From Branchiostoma floridae (taxonomy: Eukaryota; Chordata; Leptocardii; Amphioxiformes; Branchiostomatidae), in contig NC_049986.1 of NCBI RefSeq assembly GCF_000003815.2, forward strand, positions 10,085,915-10,149,914: a DNA stretch of 64,000 nucleotides, read 5' to 3'. Made by a program: the position numbers and the translations under genes. Shown here piece after piece: positions 38,201 through 49,600 of the stretch (position 1 is its first letter; each line of letters starts with the position of its first letter). The notes beneath the pieces are model-generated. The model worked only from the letters and a program-made list of their open reading frames with translations. It made no database searches and was not told the origin of the DNA.

Positions 38201-38437
38201 CCGTGGCATTGTGATTGTGAGTTTTGGAAGATGGCTCAGTGGTTTGGTACAGAAAACATTACAACTGATAGAGTAAAGTGTGAGACTCCAGTTGAGTTGA
38301 GAGGGAGATTTGTACTGGATCTTTCCGGAACTGAAGTAGGTTGTGATGTCAACTCTGGAAGGCTTTTGAGGCAAACTAGAGTATTTCTGTTCATATTACA
38401 GTTTGTTGTTTATGTATGCCACTATATGTTGCACTGA
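35227..38437 (+). CDS. Secreted or GPI-anchored LRR protein with mucin-like N-terminal segment (495 aa)
   Basis: Four coding exons: 35227-35237 (only 11 nt, ATG AAT CTA AG), 35826-36145, 36793-36971 and 37460-38437. Junctions are GT-AG and phases match. Joining exons 1 and 2 gives a signal peptide (MNLRITGRALWTIVLFTT). About 80 Thr/Ser-rich residues follow, typical of O-glycosylated stalks. Exon 3 is an LRRNT cap with CPMYCGCMADRMTVYC. Exon 4 holds about ten 24-residue LxxLxLxxN repeats and an LRRCT cap (WHCDCEFWKMAQW and two later cysteines). It ends in a hydrophobic tail of about 18 residues with no cytoplasmic domain, as in GPI-signal proteins. Such ectodomains act in recognition or adhesion; the ligand is unknown. 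The stalk lying before, not after, the LRRs is unusual. Confidence 0.85.
35570..35645 (-). mobile_element. Possible tRNA-derived SINE head
   Basis: The minus strand has a perfect T-arm-like hairpin, CTCGGGTTCGAACCCGAG (B-box GGTTCGAACCC). About 35 nt upstream lies an A-box-like GGGGTTAAGCTCTC. No full acceptor stem or cloverleaf is visible, so a working tRNA is unlikely. A decayed SINE head fits better. Confidence 0.35.
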
Positions 38438-38460
38438 GCTGTAAGTGTGCCTTTTCCCAG

Positions 38461-38650
38461 ACAACGCTAGTTCACCTTTATCCGCAGCATAACCTATATC
38501 CGTTGTTTATAAAAATTATATGTTTAGGGATATTAAGTTGACGCTGGCTTTTGAAAGATTACACTATTTTCAAAATATTTGTCTTACATAGCCCATTTAT
38601 GAAAAAACAACGGATATAGGTTGCTCAGTGGATAAAGAACTAGCGTTATA
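38461..38650. mobile_element. 190-bp MITE with about 45-bp inverted repeats
   Basis: The left arm acaacgctagttcaccttta...cctatatccgttgtt and the right arm aacaacggatatagg...gaactagcgtt are inverted copies. It sits just after the stop codon of the LRR gene and may lie in its 3' UTR. A target duplication is not clear. Confidence 0.75.
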
Positions 38651-40695
38651 TGATACCCCAATGAATATTTGGATGAAAAAAACAACAGTATGAGTATCCA
38701 ACCTGAAACATCGGATATTTGAGTCATACATTTGTATAAAAGTTGTTAGAACTTTACTGCAATTTTTACATAATATTTATGTAGTTAATACAAATGATGC
38801 AGTCAATAAGATTTACTAATCTAATTTGTCTACTAAATGTGAATTTTAGTTACCAAGCAATTATATGATTGTGTGTATAAAACAGTGTCAATTTTGAATT
38901 TAATGGTTTCTTTTCAATGTAATTGCACAGCTGTAGAACCGCTTTTAAACGAGCTATTATCTGTCAGTGATGTTGATATCAGCAAAAATAATAACCATAC
39001 AGATGTAGGGGCCACCTATTGTTTTATTTCGAATCTAGTACGATGACACTTGGCAAAATTATTCCTTTGTGGCTATCAGCCACAGTGCTCATTTTAGCAA
39101 TGGCCAAACGTTACATTTACAAGTCTTGTACATTGTAGTTGAGTATTCATTGTCATCTATACACAATGCAAGTTTTCCCCAACTATTTCTTTGTCATACA
39201 CATAATACTGCAGTTCACTTTTCGTGTGAGATGAGTTTTAAGAACAGAGCGTACATACAGAGTATTACATGTAAAAGAAATGAAATAATTATTCATATAC
39301 TTGTACACATAAAAAGGGCTCTAAATGACCATATATCCTGTTGTAACAAACTCTTGTCTGATGTACGTTGTACTACAACAACAACAATAGCATATGCCCT
39401 CATTGACTTATACTATTATACCAAGCCTTGCACAAGAATATTTTGAAGAAGCAAAAATGTGACTTTGGCATATTTGTTGGCATCCTACACTTCCAATGTA
39501 TGGGCTTTAAAGCTATCTCTACATACAAAATCCTTACTAGAAGCGAGTTAAAGAGTTGAGTTCACATCACTCGAGTTTTATCTTGCACAAGACATAGTTC
39601 AATTACATCACAAATTGCTCTCATTAGTCACAGTACTGTAATAGCCATAGCTGTATACATGTATTCAATATCTTTCACCAGTGGAAGAAAGAAGTCTAAT
39701 CCCTAAATTACATGTACATGTAGCTGAGTACACCCTATTCAAAGACATTAAGCAATACAGTCTCAATATGCATTATCAATGCATTAACGTAGGCGTTTGA
39801 AGATATAAAAAAATAAGTCAGAAAGTCAGAATACGCCATTACGTAAATTTGGGAATGACCTGACAATCTCACGCACCTATAGTAGTTACATGTGTTAAGT
39901 GTGGACTACTTTGGAAAATATGACAACTACTATACATAATGGATATGTAATACGTACTATAAATATACCCTACATGTATATAAGACTACACCAATCTCAA
40001 CAAGACTTGTGTCTTAAACATATATGAACTACGTCTATACACATTAGGCGTATAGTAGTTTTGGTACGTCACGAAGGTAAATGATTCTTGAGACAGTCAT
40101 TGTCTGCTGATGCATAAAAAAGACTTGGGTTTTTGTTGAACTGGTCTTGTTGATTTACCTCACTTTGACTAATTTTGAGCACTTGGCTGGTACTAAAATG
40201 TTTGAAGCACATCCAAAAAGGCTTGTATGCTACTACATGGATTCTGTGAGACAGTTAGGCCATGTTGATTTGATTATATGGATGACATCTACTCGCACAT
40301 AAATTTTTGTCCATTTTCAGAAAAACATTTCTGACCATACTGTACACGTACATGTAAATTATACAAAGCAGCTGTAAAATGATCAAATATATGACATAAA
40401 TTGTAAAAAAAAAGTTTTGGATAATATATACTAATGTCATAGAATTCCAAAATCGATTCACAAGTCAAGGAAGGCAATGGGAAAAACGAAAATGAAGATT
40501 GCATGTGGTATACCATACTCTGCGTGTTAAGTCATTTGTTCAACCTTCCTGACAACTTAAGGTGGATTTCATAATGAAGACAACTACTTTTTGCCAAGCC
40601 TTCTTTATCAGCACACTCGCACCAGTTTTGAGGTTTTCTGTCATCCTTGTAATCAAATCAACATGGCCTCAAGATGAGTTGCAGATTAGAAAGGC
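38651..40695. other. Convergent 3' region between the LRR gene and RNF2
   Basis: No coding signal. For the minus-strand RNF2 gene the first AATAAA below the stop codon that I noticed is near 39022, implying a long 3' UTR. For the LRR gene no canonical AATAAA was seen close to the stop. Confidence 0.4.
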
Positions 40696-43600
40696 TCATT
40701 TCTTGAGAGAGTAGTACATCTCCAGCGGTCTGTTTACCTTCCAGTGTTTCTCGTTCACAGCTTCCAGGCTCATGCCCCCTGTCAGTGCCTGCAGAAAAAC
40801 AATGAAACAAGAGTGCTTTTGAAAAGCTGACATTTGCGCAGTGCTGTCTCCAGCTTTAAATTTTGTTCTGGCCTACTCATTGTTTGGGAGTCCATGTAGC
40901 TGATGGTCCTTGTTAAACGTGTCATTTTAACCTTATGAAAATAGATTTTCAACAGTCTGATGTTTCTCAGATAGGAGGTCCCATGTTTGAGGAGAGCAAC
41001 AGGGCTAAAAATACTACCTGCATATGCAGGTAAAATTGGAGCAGTGCAGGTATTTCTGGTGTCTACCTACACCTAACCTGCACTGGTCCATGTACTGGAT
41101 TTTATACATAAATGTCATATGACGTAGGTGTGTGCGGATTGTCATTAGCCTCATTGAATGTTACCACCAATTAAGTATAAAAGAACAAAAATAGCAATGG
41201 TTTCTGAACAATTTGACGAGCATGATCTCTACTTCATAAATTCAGAGTGTTGCAAGAAAAATTTGTCAGGTGCAGGTAATTTTCAATGTTACCTGCACCA
41301 GTGCAGGTATGCATAAAAAAGTATCTGGAGCCCTGTGTAAGTTTGAGATACTTACCACAAACTGTCCTGGAGTGGGTGCTATGTAGATGGTGTACTGTGG
41401 CTCCTCAGTACCAACACTGGGAGGACCGGCCACGTCTTCCTTCTGTTTCTCCAGCGCCAGGCGCATTGCCAGGTACCTGGACAGGTGGTCCACTGTAGCG
41501 TTGGCTGTCGTCTTGATGTACCTACAGAAATAAAACACCACGTACAGTGTAGGTTAATGAACACGGACAATGTAAATCATGAACTCATGCCTGATACGTT
41601 GACGATGCGCAAAAAAAATACAATCCTCCACTACAGTACTTGTCTTCGCCAACCAAAGAATGAGTCCAAATGTAGATAAAAACCCAGACTTAATGTAGAA
41701 TGGACAATTCATATCATATACATACAGTGTAGACAGGGTGGGATAAAGGCATTTTTGATCTGGCTATAGCTGTCTGGTCTGCTATATCGCTTTACTAGTG
41801 CATTTGGATGTTACTTCATGTACTTTTTTGAAACGTTTACTGGAAAAAGAACTTGAAGAAGTCTAAAACTAAAAGCATATCATCTTGCAATGGTACCAAA
41901 ATGGTTACAGTTACAACTTCATTTCAAAATGGCTGTTGAGGGGTGAACATATCATATTTTTCAAATAGACCTTTTCACGGTTAGGATACACATGTACATT
42001 ATATTTGATGCATCATACGGGTACATGTCATATGTCCCTCCATGTGGTAAAACAATCATATTTCTTATAATGTTCATTGTTTCGTATGAGGGAGTGCGTC
42101 CAATCTGGTATCCATGTCATTCCGATCATTCCTTTCATCGTTTCTTTTGTCTTCAACTGTGACCTCTGTAACAGTAATTTTGCCCCTCAGGATACCTTAG
42201 AATGCACCACTTTTACTTAAAATGCTCTAAAACTCCGCACCTTGAAAGGCAAATACCACTGGACCACCCAGCTCCCTACAATTTTTATACCTAATTATCA
42301 CTTGCCGCAACTCACAAAGAAATTTGGACTGGAGTTAGTTTAGGATGAATTCCAGGCTAGAGCGCATTATCGTTTTGTATCCAAAGCACAACGTGAGAGT
42401 ATAATATGTTTGTAGGTACTTACTTTCGGGTGAATTTTCTGTCGCTAGATTGGAAAACGGGAGGGGGAGGGAAGAAATTTAGACATGATACAGCTGTGAA
42501 AATTGTCAACAACAACAACATTCAAATTCTGGCAGGAAAACTGAACCAAATGTTCACCTATCATATGATGATGAGAGCACTATGTGTGATTTAACCGTGA
42601 AAAGGTCTACTATTTACTTCACATTTTTATGAAAAAAAAAGAAAAACAACAGAACAATTTTCACCAAGACTACATGTATGCGTACTGAGCTAGATAGGTT
42701 CAACACTGAGGTAACACAATTTCACAAATGCTTTACTCTTTTTAGCCATGGCATTGTGTTTCCATGACATTATGAAAAATGCATGAATCAAGATGCCACC
42801 AAAATGTAGAGAGAACTATGCGTGGAAAACGGAGCATCATTACACAAAACTTATCTTATGGTGCAGTCTTTTAATGCAAACCGGTCGACAGTTACATTGT
42901 GAGAAGGTACTCTTTTTTTATAGCATTTCTGCCAATGTTGTCACTAGTTAAAAGCATTGCATTGCGAAATTGTATTTCATAGCCTGTGAGCTAGTACATT
43001 TTTTTTGTATTTTGCTTCCTTTTGGGGCGTTAGGCTATATTTTTCTTCCCACTTTGTCACGTGACCTAGGCAGTAGCAATATTCAACATTTTAACATATA
43101 TTAGGTACACAGTCATACACAAAAGGCCTAATTTTCACTGTTGACAGACTGAAAACAACGTATACATCAGAGCCAACAGTAGTTTGCACAGCTAGGAGAA
43201 ACGATTTCCTATGTACGATTTTCGTTCCATTTCTTGGCATGTACTATGGAAATCTCCCTTCTTGACTACTAAAGAACCCAAACTTATTAGTTTGCAATGG
43301 AAGATCTTGCATAATATTTATCCGACCAAAATATTGTTGCATAAGATGAGAATTGTAGAAAATAATAAGTGTATTTTTTGCGATATTATAGAATATATAG
43401 AGCATTTTTTCTTTGACTGTAAAATTGTTAAACCATTATGGGATTATGTGGAAAGTTTGTTTAGTTATTCCATATCTCTCACTGTACATGACATTATTTT
43501 TGGATACAACCCTCATATGTTAAACAAGTTTCGGTACATCAATGAACTGCTGCTAGTTGCGAAACTATCCATTGTAAAATATAAGTCTACAGTGTCATCC

Positions 43601-46600
43601 CCGAATTTACTATGTCAAGATGCAGAAATCATTCTGAAAATTTTCAAATCAGAATGTATTCTTAGAAATATGATATAAGCTACATATTGTACAGCTTTCT
43701 GTGACATGTAATAAAGTGCCGTGACGAACACGGAATCAGGAAGAAAAAAAAAAAAAAAGTAGTTTGCACAGCTGGCTCAACATCTACGTGTACATTGTAA
43801 CTCTCTTGCTGGCAGCTTTGTAGAACAAGAACAAAGAAGAATTGCTGCAGTACACAGGGCAAAGAGTGAGGAGTAAAACACAGAGGTCTTATAGAAAATG
43901 AATATGAAAGAGTGTCTGGGAATTTCCAGCAAAATAACCATGCAGATTCACAAGGATAACTAACCTACTGGGATGTATATACACGTATGAAGTACACTGG
44001 TCCTAGTCAATTGTTTATAAAACAAATAATACCCATCCTTTTAGCACACTGGAGTCAGCTCTACCATTTGACACTTAAAAATCTTTCAGAACACAGATTT
44101 TAAGTATTCTCAAAATAAACAATTGCTACAAAATGTGGTTAGTGGGTTGTGATATTCAGGGGGGGTCCATAAGGAAGCCACAAGGAACCCCCTGGTTGAT
44201 ATTGACACATACACATTGAGCTACAAAATATACAGTTAAAATTGTAGCCGATGTATGCAATATTCAATGGGGAGCCCAAAAAGGAGCCCTGAGAAACCCC
44301 CAGTTGGTAGGTCAACACGTTCACATGGAGCTACAAAATAACCATTGAAAGAATTGTAGTACATGTACATGTACGCAATGTTCAGTGAGGGCCCAAAAAA
44401 GGATCCCTGAGGAACCCCTGGTTGGTAGGTTATCACATGCACATGGAGCTTCAAAATAAACAGTACATGTAAATGTAAGCAATCTTCAGTGGGGGGCCCA
44501 AAAAGATACCCTGAGGAACCCCTGGTCCGGGTTAACATATGCACATGGAGCTACAAACTAAACAATTGTAGCACATGTAAATGTATGCAATATTCAGTGT
44601 GGGGGCCCAAAAAGGTACCCTGAGGAACCCCTGCATCTGGTTAACATATACACATGGAGCTACCTTGTCTGACTGTCTGCCTTAGAAGCTGTGGGCGAGG
44701 GATGTGGTTTGAAGACTAACTCAATCTCGTTCACAGCTTCTGGAGTTGGTGGGACACTAGGTTGCCATCCACTGGTATAAAGGGGATATAAAGGGGAACA
44801 AACATGTTGTGGATGGATAACAGGGGTACTCCCTCAACATGGGCATTTCACAGTGTTCACTTAGGCCCGAAAGCCTGAAAATCACAAACAAATGACAAAT
44901 GCAACTGTGATTCACCTACAGTCATGACCCACCATTTAGTGAAATGTTCAGTGTATATTCACACTTTTGAAATGTTGCTATACCACAAGTACATTTCACA
45001 AATGCTACATTTTTTTATATATGACATTGTGTTTATATCAATGACACTGTGTCATAAAAATGTCATGGAAATCACTATGTGAAATTAAATTGAAGAGACA
45101 ATGGCTACTGTTGTCTTTTCCAGGGATATCAAAGCACAATTTTACAATACAGATTTTATGAAAAATGCATGAATCACTATGCCAAGACGCATAAATTTTA
45201 TGGAAATATCCAAAGAACTATGCAAAAACGTACGGATGTTTGGGAAAACACACCACCATTACACAAAACGTATAAGTTTTATGGAATATGCAGTTTTATT
45301 GTGCATATCGGCCGACCACTACATCAGGATATACATGTATGTTTCAGCCGATGTTGCTACCTAAAACTTCATTAAATGGGTGCATACAAACGTTGGGAAT
45401 TAAATTTAATTGCCTGTGAGGTATTTTTTTGCTTCATTTTAAAGCTCACACCATATTTTCCCTGGTGATGACATATTTTGAATATTCATCTTTGTCCCGT
45501 GACTCAGGCAGATGCACATTCATCATCATAATGTGACGTCACAAAGCAATCTACTAGTATTGCTTATTCCTTGACAAAGACTGGAGTTGGACAGTCAAAA
45601 ACCTGGTCAAGTCCAATTTTTTTGTGTTAGAAAGTACAATCCAACATCAAGTCAGAATGACTTCTATCGATGTAGATGAACTTTCGAGTTAAGTCCTGTA
45701 CATGGTTTGCAAGTGCACATTACTCTTTGAAAAGAAATTTAAGAGACTTTTGCAGTCGTCAAAACAAGAAGCAAAAATGAAAGAATAAGAAAGATAGGAA
45801 GGAAACTGGTAAAGCTGAAAGCATCATATAACAGCCGTCTACATTTATAAATGTAATAATATATAGGATATGTTCTGCGAGACTTTGGGTGTAAAGCTTA
45901 ACTGTAGTTGACTACACTTAAATTTGTTCGATCTGACATAATTTGAACCGAACTCATGTTCCATTTGGAGTGATCTGCAGTCATTTACAAGTTTGTACTG
46001 CAAATTGCAGCTGGCATTACGTTTACTCAGGGTGACACACATAAGAAAAAAACACAGTTTTCACAGTATATACAAAACTGTGCTGAAATCCCCGCCTGCG
46101 ATGTGTGTCAAAGGTCATATTAGGTCAGAACGGTTTCTCTGCAATCAGGGAACAACAGGTGTCCTACATGTAATAGTACTGGGCTCCCTGTCAGTGAGTG
46201 TAAGGCGGTCACAAATCTGTACTGGAGATGTTTAACAATTTAAAAAAACAAAAACAATTGTTAAGTGGGCCAAAGAGTGCATGGGAATTGTCCTGGGTCA
46301 GGGGTGGGGATTTTGTGTGCACACATGTATAAGTTGGTTCACAGTTCCAAGTGCTCATGTGCCAAGGTCAAAGGTTACGGCCCCTAAGATGTCTGTCAGT
46401 TCTTTCTGCATGTTTTGCTGAAACCATCACATGGATCACATGTTTTGTCTCAGGGGCCTTAACCTTTAACCAATGCCCTGGAACTGCGAGGAAGCTTTGT
46501 ATTTCATGGAACAAGTAATGCCATTGGCTTTCGAGTTTGACTGCTTTACCTGAGTGAGCGGGCACAGGATTCGCTGATGTCAGCTGGGCTGGAGAGCGGG

Positions 46601-49600
46601 TGGAAGTAAATTTACATTTATCATCGTTAGAAATCTTATCAGTTATACACCAGAGCACCCAACGTCGAAGACGTACAGGGAAAGAAAATGGGGGAGGGGG
46701 ACAATCTGTGACTTTTTTCCACATCTTCAAATTAGCCTGGTATTACCTCGTTCTAGTTCTAGTTTGCTCCTCTGATTGGATTATCTTTATATCTGGTATG
46801 TAGACATACATTTGTAGGTCTCCACGAGTTTCAAAATTGTTCGATTTTAGGCCCCCTGGCGGCTTTAGACTTTAGACTTTAAAGGAGCATAACACAAGAA
46901 GAGGTGGACCCAATATCCTGATTTTTGGTATGTTGATAGCGCACACTGTATATACTGGGCAACTATTCAGCAAAAAAGCATTCAAAATCAAAGGAGGGAA
47001 CCAGAGCTAGACTAGAATAGATACCATGCTAGTTCCAAATACACTTTGCATACAGCAGGTTGTACTGATGATAACTGTCAGCAAGATATTGTGTCTCAAA
47101 CCATGTCCCAAAATACAGTATTTACATGTAGAAATGTACCTTGTTTGGCTGCCATGCTCAGAGTCTTCGTGGTTGTTGGGATGTGGTTTGAAAACCAACT
47201 CAACCTCATTCAAAGGTTCGGGTGGGTCACAGAAGTTCTCGCCTCCTGAAAGAACACATACATGTATGCTGTAAATGAATTTAAGTTAGCTAAGATTCAA
47301 TTTCAAAGTGGGGAAAAAATGGTGTATTTTTTGCAAGTCGCTGTGCCGAGTTCACTATGGTATCTCCAGTGGAAATTGACTTGAATACCTGGTGGCAGGA
47401 ATCAAGAACTGGTAGTATGATTTGTAAGGTTTAAAAATATCAGAATAACGATCAGAAGTAAAAGTTATGTATTTTGTACATACGTCTTTGTCCATTGAAT
47501 GATACTGTTGTATGTATGTAATATGAATGTAACTAGAAAATGCTGAATTTTGATGACATAAGCACTTTAAATATACAGACTACTAAACCAAAATTTGACT
47601 GTGTCACTGACGACAGACGCCGGACAGCTGTCTGAAACGTCTGACCGTTTCCAAAATCATAAAATGTTGCTTGAGTAACTGCTTTTTGGTGCATCTTATT
47701 ACCTGGATGTCTAACCCTCATTGATGCATAATTATAGATATATTTTCTTTCAGTTCAGTTGCTGGTTGGCAGACTGCTTAAAACAAAGTTTTCTACCTGA
47801 GTTGTGAGACTCTTGTTCCGCACCAGACTCGTCGGATCCAGTCTTGGGTCTCTTACGTGGCTGGCCCAGGTCCCCGCCACTCGGCTCTTCCAAATGTTTC
47901 CTAACACGCTGGGCCCTGAAGAAATGTACATATCACACCCTTCATAAAATACGAATAACAAGCGCCAAACATCAATGTGACAATATTTCGGTCCACAAAA
48001 ATTAACTTTATGAGTTTATTGTTCGTTATACTGTGTTCATTCTGTGTTCACTTATTTGTAACTGTAGTATCGGCAGATGCCATTTTTTGTACCATGTACA
48101 ATTGTTGTGCAATAAATTTATGTTGTACATACTTCCCAAACTGCTTAGATTTCATAATGAAGGCAAGGTTTTGGGGGATCAAATTTTTTTTTCATTTGCG
48201 CACTTACATCAATTTTGGGGTTACCATAGTGTGTTTTCCATATAATGAAAGCCACATGGCTTCACCAGGAATGAAATATGTTATGTAGGGGCTTTTCTAG
48301 AAAGATAAATAGTATACATGTAGTGTATGGGGGCACTGCAAAGCAATGGATGGGAGTATGACTGAGGATGTGGTAACAATGTGAATGTATGATTGTGATG
48401 TCTACAATGTATGGGATGAACAAAAAAACAGGGTATCTAAAAATAGGTGTCTTCCTGCAAAAGAGGGTATCTAACTTACTACTTATAGTAAAATTTAGTG
48501 TAAGGTTTCCTATAGATGCCTGGATGCCACCTAACTAATAGCTTGGTGAGGGCCCTGGGTGCCCTACACAGACCTGTTGAGTGCCTGCAGCTTGAGGCCC
48601 TCCTCTATGCTGGAGCTAAGTGCCTGTTGGTTGTGGTGCTTGTTCAGTCGGGCCAGCACACGCTCCTGGTGAGCCTCGTACTCATCACGGCTGGGGTAGA
48701 TCTAAACAAAACAAGAAATCAGAGATTACACTAGCCTGGGTACCATCTGGGTAGTACTAGTTTGCTCCTATGTTTGCTTCTGCTACCTGTGTGGGGAATT
48801 GTATACTAGTATTTAAATCTTTTGGTGGCGACATCATTTAATGAGCAAATTAAGGATTGGATTCTAGAGTGCTCTTTTGAACAGAGGGCTCGAAATACCA
48901 CCTGCATATGCAGGTTAGTGCAGGTAAAATTGGAGCTGTGCAGGTATTTCTGGTGTTTACCTGCACCTAACCTGCACTGGTCCATGTACTTGGTTTTATA
49001 CATAAATGTCCTACGATGTAGGTGTATATGGATTGTTATTAGCTGCATTGATAAAGTATGAAAGAAAAATAGCAATGCAGTAGCACAAGTAAAATTTGTC
49101 AGGTGCAGGTAATTTTCAATGTTACCTGCACCAGTGCAGGAATGCAGAGAAAAGTATTTCTAGCCCTGGAACAGGCATTACAACACGTTTGAATATGTAG
49201 CAAACCAAAACAGAGCTCATTGACCTCCCTTGGCAGATCAGCTGGCTATGGCTTATAGTAGTTATACCACACTACCTTCAAGAAGGGGATGTCAGCCAAT
49301 AATGCTGTAATTACTTGTAAATACTGCTAGGGAGCTCAAGATTGCCACATTTTACAACTACATTGTACCCACATATCAAAATTCATCCTGAACGCTGTCC
49401 TGTACATCAATGCCCATATTGTATGTCCTTACCTTAGAAATGAGAGCATCGAAGTTTGGGTCTGGTCTGAGGGAGCGTTTGGACACCAGTTTCTTGCGGC
49501 AGGTTGGACACTCCTTGTTGCCACTGCGTAGGGCTGTGATGATACAGTCTTGACAGAAGCGATGAAGACACTGCAAAATACAGACCAACATCGACAGTAA

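Noticed and set aside
39069-39446. 125-codon plus-strand open frame
   Set aside because: No recognisable domain, and it lies in the convergent 3' region of RNF2 and the LRR gene; chance frame.
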